The notes beneath the pieces were generated by a model. That model saw only the letters and a list, made by a program, of their open reading frames with translations. It had not been told where the DNA came from and made no database searches. Positions 8,180-16,971 of a DNA stretch of 64,000 bases are shown here, in pieces (the first letter of the stretch is position 1; every line of letters starts with the position of its first letter). The stretch is from contig NZ_CP197471.1 of assembly GCF_052180215.1 (NCBI RefSeq), positions 4,240,001 to 4,304,000 of the forward strand. Direction: 5' to 3'. This DNA is from Pseudoneobacillus sp052180215. Lineage in GTDB: Bacteria > Bacillota > Bacilli > Bacillales > Cytobacillaceae. The position numbers and the translations under genes were made by a program.

Positions 8180-8716
8180 CTAGACTAACAATTTACGTTC
8201 TAAACGTTCTAGCTTACCGCGTAAGCTGCCGTCATAAATGCGGTTACCGATACGGATTTTTAATCCACCTAATAAATCGGTATCTACAATGTTTTCAATA
8301 CGAAGTGATTTTTTACCAACTTTAGCTGCAAAGCTCGTTGATAATGTTTCACTTTCTTCTTTTGTTAATGGACGAATGCTGTACACTTTCGCTTCAGCAA
8401 TGCCATGTTCTTCATTTGCAAGTTCGATAAATTGATCAACCACATCAACGATTTGATCGTCGCGGTGACGGTCAACTAAAATCATTAAAGTATTCAATAC
8501 GAAAGGATTTACCTTTGAAAAAGAGTCTTTGATGATCTCTTTTTTCTTTGCCACTGATACTTTAGGAGACTTTAAAACTGCATTTAAATCACTAGAATTA
8601 ACTAATACAGACTTAACTACACGAAGTTCTTCTTCAATTTGAGTTAGAAGATTATTTTCCTTCGATAATTGGAAAAGAGCCAACGCATAGCGTTTTGCTA
8701 CCATGGAGTTGCTCAT
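8180..8716 (-). CDS. atpH: ATP synthase F1 delta subunit
   Basis: 178 aa. Peripheral-stalk subunit that caps F1. N-terminal helical bundle (VAKRYALALFQLSKE) and the C-terminal family signature (about 140-170, LLGGLKIRIGNRIYDGSLRGKL). Its start overlaps the atpF stop by four bases, so the two stalk subunits are translationally coupled. Confidence 0.97.
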   Translation of the reverse strand: MSNSMVAKRYALALFQLSKENNLLTQIEEELRVVKSVLVNSSDLNAVLKSPKVSVAKKKEIIKDSFSKVNPFVLNTLMILVDRHRDDQIVDVVDQFIELANEEHGIAEAKVYSIRPLTKEESETLSTSFAAKVGKKSLRIENIVDTDLLGGLKIRIGNRIYDGSLRGKLERLERKLLV

Positions 8717-9243
8717 CGCCCTTCTCCTGCCTCTTGAATATATTCATTAATAAGCTTTTCTTGATCCGCTGCCGTCAGTTCCTTTTCAATTACCTTAGAC
8801 GCAATTAAAACAGAAAGACTTGCAACTTGTTCGCGAATGGTTGCAACAGCTTGTTCTTTTTGTTGTTCGATTTCACGCTTCGCAGATTCTTTTACGCGCT
8901 CAGATTCAGCACGAGCTGCCGCTATGATTTCTTCACGTTGAACATCGCCTTGCTTTTTCGCATTTTCGATTAATTCTTGTGCTTCAGTACGTGCTTGCTT
9001 TAATAGATCACGTTGTTCTGCTAAAAGCTTGCTTGTTTCTTGACGAGCTTGTTCTGCAGCGTTGATTTCGCCAGCAATATGCTCTTCACGTTGTTTCATG
9101 ATCCCCATTAATGGACCCCAAGCAAACTTTTTAAGCAATGCTAACAAGATTAAGAACATTACTAACTGGAACACGATGTCGCCACCGTTGATTCCTTCGT
9201 GTGCAGCTTCTGCCGCACCTAAAACAAATTGGCTTGTTAACAC
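8713..9243 (-). CDS. atpF: ATP synthase F0 subunit b
   Basis: 176 aa. One N-terminal membrane helix (about 20-40, FQLVMFLILLALLKKFAW), then a long charged helix rich in Glu, Lys, Arg and Gln that forms the dimeric peripheral stalk. It probably starts with GTG at 9243, with GGGAG about ten bases upstream. Normal Bacillus length. Located between atpE and atpH. Confidence 0.96.
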   Translation of the reverse strand: MLTSQFVLGAAEAAHEGINGGDIVFQLVMFLILLALLKKFAWGPLMGIMKQREEHIAGEINAAEQARQETSKLLAEQRDLLKQARTEAQELIENAKKQGDVQREEIIAAARAESERVKESAKREIEQQKEQAVATIREQVASLSVLIASKVIEKELTAADQEKLINEYIQEAGEGR

Positions 9244-9403
9244 CTCAGGTTCACTCCCTTCAAGAGTCTTTCCCTTGTTTTCAACACTCGTTAAAAAACC
9301 GGGTGATTATATCAATTTGAATAATTTTCAATAATAGTTGGTACATAGGAATGGCGAAGCGTCAAATAGAATCGTCTTCGCCATTTGAACATTTTTTCTA
9401 AAA

Positions 9404-9616
9404 TTAACGACCTAAAACCATGAACGCAATAACTACCCCGATGATCGGTAATGCTTCTACTAACGCAACCCCGATGAACATTGTAGTTTGTAATAAACCA
9501 CGAGCTTCTGGTTGACGAGCGATACCTTCAACTGTACGACCTACGATTAATCCGTTACCGATACCAGCGCCTACTGCTGCTAGTCCGATTGCGATTGCTG
9601 CTGCTATAAGATTCAT
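9404..9616 (-). CDS. atpE: ATP synthase F0 subunit c (proteolipid ring)
   Basis: 70 aa, two membrane helices joined by a polar loop (RQPEARG). The ion-binding carboxylate is the Glu in GVALVEALPIIGVV (about residue 54). The Gly/Ala-rich first helix (AAVGAGIGNGLIVG) is the ring-packing motif. There is no Na-binding Gln/Ser-Thr set, so it is most likely proton-coupled. AAGGAGG ribosome site upstream. Gaps on both sides (70 and 160 bases) are larger than elsewhere in the operon. Confidence 0.97.
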   Translation of the reverse strand: MNLIAAAIAIGLAAVGAGIGNGLIVGRTVEGIARQPEARGLLQTTMFIGVALVEALPIIGVVIAFMVLGR

Positions 9617-9686
9617 TATAAAGTTCCTCCTTAAAAATGTATGAATAATTTTTTTAAAAAAATTTGTTCAAATGAACAGGTTTATA

Positions 9687-10400
9687 TTAATGGTCATGTC
9701 CCACTTTATGTGACAAATAAACCATTGTTAACATTGTGAAAATGTAAGCTTGGATTGAACCTACAAAGATTGAGAATCCTTGCCATACTAATGTTAAAGG
9801 AATCGCAGCGATTGTTCCAACAATCCCCGAAGCAGCTAAACCGCCTGCTAAAAGAGATAGTAGTAATTCACCAGCGTAAATATTACCGTAGAGACGCAAA
9901 CCAAGTGTTAACGTATTTGCAAACTCTTCAATAATTTTTAATGGGAATAAGAATTTCATCGGACTAAAGAAGCCCTTCGCATATTCTCTTCCACCCTTTA
10001 ACTTAATTCCGTAATAATGAGATAGTGCTACCACCATTACTGCTAAAGTTAAAGTAATAATTGGGTCTGCAGTTGGTGATTTCCACCACAATGTTTCGTC
10101 TATAACGATTGCAAATGGAAGACCTAGCATATTTGATACAAAAATATACATTAATAGAGTTAGTCCAAGAATATGGAATCTTCCTCCATCCTTCCAATCC
10201 ATCGTGCTGTTAATGATGCCCTTAACGAAATCCATAACCCATTCAAAGAAGTTTTGAATTCCAGTAGGCTTCATCGCCATCCGACGAGTGGAAAGAACCG
10301 CAATTAGAAAAACAATAACACTTGCTATTGTAATCATTAAGACATTAGCTAAGTTAAAAGTAAGTCCTAAAAAATGAACTAATGGAGCTTCATGATGCAA
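9687..10400 (-). CDS. atpB: ATP synthase F0 subunit a
   Basis: 237 aa, five or six membrane helices. The conserved proton-channel helix ANTLTLGLRLYGNIYAGELLL (about 160-180) contains the essential Arg. The start is a TTG at 10400 with AGAGGTG eight bases upstream. It forms the stator side of the proton channel against the AtpE ring. Confidence 0.97.
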   Translation of the reverse strand: MHHEAPLVHFLGLTFNLANVLMITIASVIVFLIAVLSTRRMAMKPTGIQNFFEWVMDFVKGIINSTMDWKDGGRFHILGLTLLMYIFVSNMLGLPFAIVIDETLWWKSPTADPIITLTLAVMVVALSHYYGIKLKGGREYAKGFFSPMKFLFPLKIIEEFANTLTLGLRLYGNIYAGELLLSLLAGGLAASGIVGTIAAIPLTLVWQGFSIFVGSIQAYIFTMLTMVYLSHKVGHDH

Positions 10401-10423
10401 CAGTATTCACCTCTCTTCCCCCG

Positions 10424-10798
10424 CTATTTACGTTGTAAAAATGTTAGTAAAAAATAATCTATGATAATAACAACATAAGTTGTCATTAGTCCCACTACTA
10501 CGCTTACGGTATGAAAATAGTTTTCATATTTTAAAGCAATCATAATCGCGATTGCCGCCGTCGCTAAACGAGAAAGGGAACCGAGTGAACGGACCTTCTT
10601 GCCTTGAGTAACAGCTTTATCAAAGCTTTGCGCTCTTCTTGCTAGAAGCAATAGAATCATGAAACTAAAAACCGTTCCAAGAATTAAGCCCGCAAAGATT
10701 GATTGATAGGAAGTAAAACCCCAGCCCAGAACATAAACAGCTAGCAATAAAAACATATATCTGCGTTGTCGTTGAAACAATTGGTTAAGATCTGACAT
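10424..10798 (-). CDS. atpI: ATP synthase accessory subunit I
   Basis: 124 aa, four predicted membrane helices with short charged loops. It matches the Bacillus AtpI family, thought to assist c-ring assembly or ion uptake. ATG start. Six bases after the atpZ stop and 23 bases before atpB. Confidence 0.9.
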   Translation of the reverse strand: MSDLNQLFQRQRRYMFLLLAVYVLGWGFTSYQSIFAGLILGTVFSFMILLLLARRAQSFDKAVTQGKKVRSLGSLSRLATAAIAIMIALKYENYFHTVSVVVGLMTTYVVIIIDYFLLTFLQRK

Positions 10799-10804
10799 GG
10801 GTGG

Positions 10805-11026
10805 CTATTCTCCTGAAAAAAAGTGTTGGATTAGACGGAGCATGGCATAAATCCCTGTAGCCAATCCAATAAGTAATCCGAGAATAAGAAAAAGTGGTTC
10901 GGTTCCTATTTTTTGATCGACCCATCTTCCAGAGAAAATGCCTATCAATACGGACCCTACTAATTGAGAAAGTATCGCGGACATTAAAGCCATTGCTTGC
11001 ATTGGGTGGCGCTTTTTTTGACTCAT
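10805..11026 (-). CDS. atpZ: AtpZ/AtpI-family small membrane protein
   Basis: 73 aa, two membrane helices (about 10-30 and 42-65) separated by GRWVDQKIGTEP, the AtpZ-type hairpin. In alkaliphilic Bacillus, AtpZ precedes AtpI and the pair has been linked to Mg/Ca transport and c-ring assembly. It is the first gene of the atp operon, behind the promoter at 11155-11183. Confidence 0.85.
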   Translation of the reverse strand: MSQKKRHPMQAMALMSAILSQLVGSVLIGIFSGRWVDQKIGTEPLFLILGLLIGLATGIYAMLRLIQHFFSGE

Positions 11027-11154
11027 TTGATCGCATCCTCACCTTTGAGAATGAACACAAAGTATGAATTATGTAAGATTTATTTCCTAGCAAATTAGCT
11101 TAGGACGAAATTTGTCGAATCGTTTTGAAAACCCTACCATTTCACACCTAGATA

Positions 11155-11183
11155 AGCATACAATAGTGACTTGTCAATGTCAA
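11155..11183 (-). promoter_or_regulatory. Sigma-A promoter of the atp operon
   Basis: Minus strand: consensus -35 TTGACA (11183-11178), spacer of exactly 17 bases, -10 TATGCT (11160-11155). A second TTGACA overlaps inside the spacer. The promoter lies about 130 bases before atpZ and has tandem TTGTGAAC repeats just upstream. Confidence 0.8.
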
Positions 11184-11201
11184 TCCATTTACAGTGAAAA
11201 A

Positions 11202-11254
11202 GTTCACAATCTAGTCACCGTTTAGTTCACACTTTGTTCACAATTTGTTCACAA
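11202..11254 (-). promoter_or_regulatory. Tandem TTGTGAAC repeats upstream of the atp promoter
   Basis: On the plus strand GTTCACA(A/C) occurs at 11202, 11225, 11236 and 11247, with a degenerate copy (GTCACC) at 11214, giving spacings of 12, 11, 11 and 11 bases. Read toward atp these are direct TTGTGAAC repeats on nearly one helix face, starting about 19 bases upstream of the -35. The motif resembles the TTGTGAA core of ResD sites, and half of a Rex site. The direct-repeat layout favours a ResD-like activator over Rex, whose sites are inverted. The 327-base gap 11027-11353 also holds the promoter and a Fur-like palindrome. Confidence 0.5.
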
Positions 11255-11294
11255 ATAATTTCCCAAGAAAAACACTCTTTAGTATACTTAAATT

Positions 11295-11309
11295 ATAATG
11301 ATTATCATC
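11295..11309. promoter_or_regulatory. Fur-box-like palindrome
   Basis: ATAATGATTATCATC matches most of the 7-1-7 Fur/PerR-type palindrome TGATAATNATTATCA. It lies downstream of the subtilase gene and about 110 bases upstream of the atp promoter, so no obvious iron-regulated gene is attached. It may be a chance AT-rich palindrome. Confidence 0.25.
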
Positions 11310-11326
11310 TAATTTTTATTTAAAAC

Positions 11327-11355
11327 AAACCCGTCTTCTTATTGAAAACGGGTTT
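11327..11355 (-). terminator. Terminator after the subtilase gene
   Basis: AAACCCGT...ACGGGTTT hairpin that overlaps the stop codon of the subtilase gene on the minus strand. The following T run is weak, so termination efficiency is uncertain. Confidence 0.6.
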
Positions 11356-13594
11356 ATTTCCCAAGACCCCTATCATCCGTTTTTTGAATCTCGATCATCA
11401 TTTCTACCATATCTTCTTTTCTTGCTTTTTTAGCAAAAACTTTTGCTAGATAGACTCCGTTTTTAAACGTATCTGTTAGAGGGATTTCTTTTTCTACCAT
11501 TCCTTTCTTCACATTTCTGCCTGAATCTAGGAATCCTAAAAAACGATAATCGCCTGGGTCAAAGAGTGCAATCCCAAATTCGTCCGCCCCCCCAGGTAAA
11601 TATACTTGATAACGCAATGTATTCGGGGCATCTCCAGCTCCATATTCAAAGCCCATCACTCTTGGGTAATCTGGTTCCTCCAACACATAAATATAGGGAA
11701 GGTGAATCCTCTTGCCATTGGCCTTCACATTTAAATAGCCGTCCTGAATTTTTTCCTTTAAGTGTCCTGAATCCACCTGAAGCTCCAAATCCACGCTTCT
11801 TTTTTCCTTAGGCTTTAACGAAAACATGAGAGGTAAATGCCAACTCATTCCATCTCTTGGCTTTGGCGTTTCAAAATGGTAATGAATGACTTCATCACTT
11901 ACATTCTCGATTGTCACTCTAGCACGATGTTCATGATTTTGATCTTCCAGCTGAAACTTCCCAAACTGCAGCGAGCCCGGGGAAATAATGGATTCTGCTT
12001 GAAGCGCCTCGTCGATTTGAATGCGCCCTGCCCCCTGTTCATACGTTCGATATCGTTGTCCGTTCTGCTTTTGCAAAGGAAGAGCGTTATTCATTAATAC
12101 GGCTTTAATTTGCTCCGGCGTCCAATCGGGATGGGCTTGTTTGATTAACGCAGCGGCACCTGCTACATGCGGAGCTGCCATACTCGTTCCTTGAAGTGAT
12201 AAATATCCACCCGGAACCGTACTATTAATCGCTACCCCTGGTGCTAAAACATCGGGCTTAATTTCCCATGTTCTTGTCACCGGGCCTCTTGAGCTAAAAG
12301 CAGCCAACACATCCTGCTCCGTTTCTTCCTTAATTCGAATATGATTTCTTCCTTTCTCTATTTGTCTCGCCAATAATTCGCCATCGGCTTTTGAGATTGA
12401 AGCAACTGGAATTCCTACATCGACTTGAAGATTGCCGATAAAATGACCAGCTGTATTATTGTAAATAATCACTCCTTTGGCACCCGCTTCTTGGGCATTC
12501 ATAGCTTTTTCGGTAAACGTTAACTTCCCTCTTTTTAAAAGGACGATTTTCCCGTTCACGTTCTTTAGCTCCGCTTTTTCACCAATCCCACCGGTAATCA
12601 CTTCCAATGAACGGTCTTTCACCCATTTTTCCGCGCCAATCATCGGTTGCATGTCGGTTTTTTCACGATTGCCTTCTATTAATAAATACGGGACTTTCAA
12701 TTCCGGTGTTGATGCTCCAACAGAAATTGCCTTAGCAGAAGTACCTGGAGAGCCTACCGTCCATTTATTCGGCCCCGAATTCCCAGACGAAGTCACCGCG
12801 ACAATTCCTTTTTCCGTTAACTTGTTCAGAGCCATACTGATGGGAAGATCAGGGCCATTAATCGCGTTTCCCAGCGATAGATTCACAATATCCACCTTAT
12901 CCTTGGCAGCTTGGTCGATTGCCGCTAAAACTTGCTCGGTGGTTCCACTGCCTCCCGGACCAAGTGCACGATAGGCAATAATTTTCGCTTCTGGAGCAAC
13001 GCCCTTCATTCTTCCATTTGCCGCAATTACACCAGCCACATGCGTTCCATGCAAGGTTGGTTCACCTTGTTTGGCATTAGTCTCCATTGGGTCCTTGTCA
13101 TGGTCCACTAAATCATACCCACCGCTGTAATTTCGTCTTAAATCCGGATGGGTGTAATCCACACCTGTATCAATCACCCCAACGGTTACCCCTTTCCCCG
13201 TTAAACGCTGATCCTGTTGATCAAAATAGCCTCGAACCTTATCACCGCCAATCAATTTGATCCCTTCACTGCTTTCGACCTTATACGTTTGAACGGGCGA
13301 TACACCTAGTATCTCATGGTGCTGCTTCAGTTTTTCTATCTGTTCGGCCGGACCTTTTACCGAAAATCCGTTCAAAACCTCACGAAAAACATGCCTTACG
13401 GTTAAATGGCGATATGGCTTTATTAAATTTTGAATGTCAGAATGAGAGCTTTCTTCTTTTAGTAAAATAATCGCCACCTTTTCCGCATTTGGTGATTCTG
13501 CAGGGATAGGCGGGTGAGTAAGGGGCTGTTTACTGATAGCACTGCTTTGAAAAAGTAATGCTAAGCCAGCTGTTAATAGGAAAACTCGCTTCAT
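11354..13594 (-). CDS. Secreted subtilisin-like serine protease (Vpr-type, S8 with PA domain)
   Basis: 746 aa. Signal peptide (1-22, KRVFLLTAGLALLFQSSA), I9-type propeptide (about 36-106), then a subtilase domain with catalytic Asp142 (VIDTGVDYTHP), His182 (HGTHVAG), oxyanion Asn271 (SGNSG) and Ser471 (GTSMAAPHVAGAA). A PA domain is inserted at about 300-425 and a C-terminal beta-rich domain follows (about 540-746). This is the layout of Bacillus Vpr (minor extracellular protease). Expected to be secreted and self-activating. It is a monocistronic gene between the atp operon and mnaA. B. subtilis vpr is elsewhere on the chromosome, so this may be a paralogue or a local insertion. Confidence 0.9.
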   Translation of the reverse strand: MKRVFLLTAGLALLFQSSAISKQPLTHPPIPAESPNAEKVAIILLKEESSHSDIQNLIKPYRHLTVRHVFREVLNGFSVKGPAEQIEKLKQHHEILGVSPVQTYKVESSEGIKLIGGDKVRGYFDQQDQRLTGKGVTVGVIDTGVDYTHPDLRRNYSGGYDLVDHDKDPMETNAKQGEPTLHGTHVAGVIAANGRMKGVAPEAKIIAYRALGPGGSGTTEQVLAAIDQAAKDKVDIVNLSLGNAINGPDLPISMALNKLTEKGIVAVTSSGNSGPNKWTVGSPGTSAKAISVGASTPELKVPYLLIEGNREKTDMQPMIGAEKWVKDRSLEVITGGIGEKAELKNVNGKIVLLKRGKLTFTEKAMNAQEAGAKGVIIYNNTAGHFIGNLQVDVGIPVASISKADGELLARQIEKGRNHIRIKEETEQDVLAAFSSRGPVTRTWEIKPDVLAPGVAINSTVPGGYLSLQGTSMAAPHVAGAAALIKQAHPDWTPEQIKAVLMNNALPLQKQNGQRYRTYEQGAGRIQIDEALQAESIISPGSLQFGKFQLEDQNHEHRARVTIENVSDEVIHYHFETPKPRDGMSWHLPLMFSLKPKEKRSVDLELQVDSGHLKEKIQDGYLNVKANGKRIHLPYIYVLEEPDYPRVMGFEYGAGDAPNTLRYQVYLPGGADEFGIALFDPGDYRFLGFLDSGRNVKKGMVEKEIPLTDTFKNGVYLAKVFAKKARKEDMVEMMIEIQKTDDRGLGK

Positions 13595-13714
13595 TCCAAA
13601 TTCCTCCTCTTTTTCCTTCAGTTTGTGTTGAAAATGGAAGAGTATGCAGGCGAGGGATAAAAAAGGATGCTACTGGTACAAAGTAATTTTTCCAAGAACA
13701 AATTTTTTTAAAAA

Positions 13715-13760
13715 AAAGATGCCAGCTCCACCCAAATTTCTGGATAGTGCTTGGCATCTT
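13715..13760 (-). terminator. Terminator after mnaA
   Basis: Minus strand: GATGCCA...TGGCATC stem followed by a run of T residues, directly behind the mnaA stop codon. Confidence 0.85.
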
Positions 13761-14909
13761 TTACTTTGTAATATAATCTTCTGGACGATCTTCCGTTTGC
13801 TTAAAATAATAACGAATCGCTTCTCCAATACGTTTTGACGCATTTCCATCACCATACGGATTCGTTGCTTTCGCCATTTTTTCATAAGCTACACGGTCTG
13901 TTAATAATTCTGTTGCTAAGTTGTAGATGGTTTGTTCATCGACACCCGCAAGCTTTAATGTACCTGCTTCAATTCCTTCCGGACGTTCGGTCGTATCACG
14001 CAGTACCAATACTGGAACGCCAAGTGAAGGTGCTTCTTCTTGTACGCCGCCAGAATCGGTTAAAATTAAATACGCTCTTGAAGCAAAGTTATGGAAATCA
14101 ATCACATCAAGCGGCTCAATTAATTGAATTCTAGGGTCATCTCCAAGAATTTCTGCAGCGATTTCTCTAACCACAGGATTTAAATGCACAGGATAAACCA
14201 CTTGAACATCTGGCTGCTCCTCGACAATGCGTTTAATCGCGCGGAACATATTGCGCATTGGTTCACCTAAATTTTCACGACGGTGGGCGGTTAATAAAAT
14301 CAGGCGGTCAGTGCCAATTTTATCAAGAACCTCTTGATGGTATTCCTCTTTCACCGTAGTTTTTAAAGCATCAATGGCTGTATTCCCAGTGATAAAGATG
14401 TTTTCCTTTTGCTTGTTTTCTCTTAAAAGATTCTCCGCTGACATCGCCGTTGGCGCAAAATGTAAGTCTGCCATTACACCCGTTAACTGGCGATTCATTT
14501 CCTCTGGGAATGGAGAATACTTATTCCAAGTGCGTAAGCCCGCTTCCACATGTCCGACCACAATTTGATTATAATAAGCTGCTAAGCTAGCAATAAAAGT
14601 CGTCGTCGTATCACCGTGAACAAGGACGATATCAGGCTTTACTTCCTTCATTACTTTGTCTAATCCTTCAAGACCTCTTGTGGTCACATCCACTAATGTT
14701 TGGCGGTCTTTCATGATATTTAAGTCATGATCTGGAGTAATTTCAAAAATATTTAACACTTGGTCTAGCATCTGTCTATGCTGTGCCGTTACTGTAACAA
14801 TGGATTCAAAATGCTCTGGGTGTTTATTTAGTTCTAAAACAAGTGGCGCCATTTTAATCGCTTCTGGTCTTGTCCCAAAAATCGTCATGACTTTAATTGG
14901 TCTATTCAA
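13761..14909 (-). CDS. mnaA: UDP-N-acetylglucosamine 2-epimerase (non-hydrolysing)
   Basis: 382 aa. Interconverts UDP-GlcNAc and UDP-ManNAc, feeding teichoic-acid linkage-unit or capsule synthesis. Motifs: FGTRPEAIKMAP near the N-terminus, VHGDTTTTF, GHVEAGLRT, LTAHRRENLGEP, ILTDSGGVQEEAPSLG and RDTTERPEG. The start is taken as TTG at 14909 because AGAGGTG is six bases upstream. A GTG at 14918 would overlap that site. It lies downstream of upp with a long stem-loop between. Confidence 0.95.
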   Translation of the reverse strand: MNRPIKVMTIFGTRPEAIKMAPLVLELNKHPEHFESIVTVTAQHRQMLDQVLNIFEITPDHDLNIMKDRQTLVDVTTRGLEGLDKVMKEVKPDIVLVHGDTTTTFIASLAAYYNQIVVGHVEAGLRTWNKYSPFPEEMNRQLTGVMADLHFAPTAMSAENLLRENKQKENIFITGNTAIDALKTTVKEEYHQEVLDKIGTDRLILLTAHRRENLGEPMRNMFRAIKRIVEEQPDVQVVYPVHLNPVVREIAAEILGDDPRIQLIEPLDVIDFHNFASRAYLILTDSGGVQEEAPSLGVPVLVLRDTTERPEGIEAGTLKLAGVDEQTIYNLATELLTDRVAYEKMAKATNPYGDGNASKRIGEAIRYYFKQTEDRPEDYITK

Positions 14910-14931
14910 AAAGAACACCTCTTCTAATAAG

Positions 14932-14991
14932 AGTGCCAGAAACCAAGGAATTTAATGTAGCTGAAATTCGTTGGCTCCTGGCACCTTTTTT
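14932..14991. repeat. Long imperfect stem-loop with GTGCCAG/CTGGCAC ends
   Basis: Arms of 22 bases match at about 18 positions (GTGCCAG...GAATTT / AAATTC...CTGGCAC), with a short loop. The T run is on the plus-strand side, so it is a poor terminator for upp on the minus strand. The ends resemble the GTGACAGGCACT-ended element at 57245-57365. Probably a REP-like intergenic element that may also stabilise or end the upp mRNA. Confidence 0.5.
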
Positions 14992-14994
14992 CTT

Positions 14995-15624
14995 TTATTT
15001 TGTTCCAAACAATCGATCGCCCGCATCACCTAAGCCAGGAACGATATAACCGTGGTCATTTAACTTTTCATCAAGTGCTGCGATGTAAATATCCACATCT
15101 GGATGTGCTTCTTCCACCGCTTTTACACCTTCTGGAGCCGCAATTAAGCACATAAATTTGATATGCTTCGCACCGCGATTTTTTAATGAGTTAATCGCCT
15201 CAATCGCTGAGCCACCAGTTGCTAACATTGGATCAACTACAATGAAATCTCTTTCTTCCACATCGCTAGGAAGTTTAGCATAATATTCAACCGGTTTTAA
15301 TGTTTCAGGATCGCGGTAAAGACCAATATGGCCAACCTTTGCAGCTGGAATCAATTTTAAAATCCCATCTACCATACCGATTCCTGCACGCAGGATTGGA
15401 ATGATCCCTAATTTTTTACCTGAAAGAACCTTTGATTTTGTTTGGCTAACTGGCGTTTCAATTGTAATATCCTCAAGAGGCATATCTCTCGTGATTTCGA
15501 ATGCCATTAGAGTTGCAACTTCATCAACAAGCTCGCGAAACTCCTTCGTTCCTGTATGCTTATCACGGATGTATGTAAGTTTGTGCTGAATCAGTGGATG
15601 ATCAAAAACGTAAACCTTTGCCAC
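14995..15624 (-). CDS. upp: Uracil phosphoribosyltransferase
   Basis: 209 aa. Converts uracil plus PRPP to UMP (pyrimidine salvage). The PRPP loop VDPMLATGGSAIEAI (about 130-144) and C-terminal PGLGDAGDRLFGTK uracil-binding motif are intact. GTG start with AAGGGGC upstream. Located as in other Bacillus genomes between glyA and the atp region. Confidence 0.98.
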   Translation of the reverse strand: MAKVYVFDHPLIQHKLTYIRDKHTGTKEFRELVDEVATLMAFEITRDMPLEDITIETPVSQTKSKVLSGKKLGIIPILRAGIGMVDGILKLIPAAKVGHIGLYRDPETLKPVEYYAKLPSDVEERDFIVVDPMLATGGSAIEAINSLKNRGAKHIKFMCLIAAPEGVKAVEEAHPDVDIYIAALDEKLNDHGYIVPGLGDAGDRLFGTK

Positions 15625-15786
15625 AGCTTTCGCCCCTTTTCGTTAATCTTGTTAATAGAATTTGTGAGAACCTGTCATTATATGTATGTATCTATCGCAT
15701 AACACACTTCGTCTAATTTTACAGAAAAAGTTCAGCCAGTTCAACTAATAATCAATAGAGTTTATTTGATGGTAAAAGGAAGTACG

Positions 15787-15841
15787 CTTTATCGCATTAA
15801 CGCACCGGGGGTCAGACCCCCGGCGCGTTAATGTGGTAAAG
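15787..15841. repeat. 55-bp palindromic element (copy 1 of 5)
   Basis: Two 27-base arms around one central base, with the core CCGGGGGTCAGACCCCCGG. About 24 of 27 arm positions pair. It overlaps the end of the DUF5050 gene: the last three codons and the stop codon of that gene are the outer arm (CTTTACCACATTAA). Confidence 0.9.
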
Positions 15842-16868
15842 GGATTCTGGAGATTACCTTTACGTTTTCGTCGTAAAAGTAAATATTACCATTAATAATG
15901 GAGAATGAGGTTTTATTCGGGATGTCTATGACCTTTTTTATTTCTCCGCCAGTTAATGGCACGCGATGAATTTCTCTTTTATGCCCTTTAAAAGGACTAG
16001 ATTCGAAATAGGCGTAGCCTCGATAAACATTCACCATTCGTAAATGCGGGTTATACCTCGGCAGCTCCTTAATTAAAGTGGGTTTTTTGCTATTTTCGTT
16101 GTATTTCACTAAATACTGCATCAATGCCTGTCGGCTCCAAATCATATAATAGATGTTTCCACGATCAGGGAAAACCTCATCCCTAATCACTTCTAAAAAC
16201 ACAGGAGATTTATGACCGATTTGTTTCCAGACATCTTTTAAGTTGGACTTGTGTGGTTTAGTACTGTTAACCGGATAAAAATCATCCTCCACATACGTAC
16301 CTTTTTCGGTAATCGGCCAAAGTCTTGGGTAAATACATTTTTTTAAAACATCCGTTCTTTTCGTCTCTAAGTTGGTTCGGTAGATGACTCCATTCTTGTA
16401 ATTGTCTGGGCAGGTGTTGTCGTAGCCGATTTGATAGAACCACTTTCCTTCCACTTCAAAACTTCCAACAGGAAGATGATCCAAGACAATCTCCTTATTT
16501 CTTCCGTCTAAGTCCATCCTTTTTAAGAAAAATCGTTTCTTCTCCCCTGAATACTCATAGCCCAGATAATAAATGGAGTTATTTTCGATTTCGAACTCTG
16601 GACTCCAAACCAGCTCTCCCCAATCACTGAGCATCTCTTTCCCACTGCCATCCAATTTTTCACGAAAAAAGGCATTCGTCACTTTCGTTTCCTTTTCCGA
16701 TTCATTTCTTCCCCAATAATAGACCCAATCCCCATACCAGGTAACAAGTCCATTGGCCTCTCGTGTTACTTTATCAGGGTCAGCCTTATGTTCCGAAGCT
16801 TTCGTTACCGAAATCGGGGACAATAGTAGGAATAAAAAAATGGTCAACGCACCATAACGTTTCTTCAT
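15828..16868 (-). CDS. Secreted DUF5050-type beta-propeller protein
   Basis: 346 aa. Signal peptide (about 1-25, KKRYGALTIFLFLLLSPISV...) followed by repeated W/Y-rich blades such as WVYYWGR, IYYLGYEYSG, WFYQIGYDN, IYYMIWSRQ and IYFYDENVK, with RMDLDGRNKEIV-type loops. These are DUF5050/TolB-like blades. It is presumably cell-surface or secreted, and the ligand is unknown. The start at 16868 is chosen because GAGGTGATT precedes it at good spacing. The C-terminal Leu-Pro-His and stop codon lie inside a 55-bp palindromic repeat, so the original C-terminus may have been altered by insertion of that element. Confidence 0.75.
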   Translation of the reverse strand: MKKRYGALTIFLFLLLSPISVTKASEHKADPDKVTREANGLVTWYGDWVYYWGRNESEKETKVTNAFFREKLDGSGKEMLSDWGELVWSPEFEIENNSIYYLGYEYSGEKKRFFLKRMDLDGRNKEIVLDHLPVGSFEVEGKWFYQIGYDNTCPDNYKNGVIYRTNLETKRTDVLKKCIYPRLWPITEKGTYVEDDFYPVNSTKPHKSNLKDVWKQIGHKSPVFLEVIRDEVFPDRGNIYYMIWSRQALMQYLVKYNENSKKPTLIKELPRYNPHLRMVNVYRGYAYFESSPFKGHKREIHRVPLTGGEIKKVIDIPNKTSFSIINGNIYFYDENVKVISRIPLPH

Positions 16869-16971
16869 TTTAATCACCTCATGGGTTATCTTTCCCAAGA
16901 GAATGTTTTTAATATTGGTCTAGCTCCACAAAAAATATCGCATCAAGACCAATAAAATCCGCTAAAGATTC

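Noticed and set aside
12477..12974. 165-codon plus-strand frame
   Set aside because: Antisense shadow of the subtilase gene, which has full catalytic motifs on the other strand.
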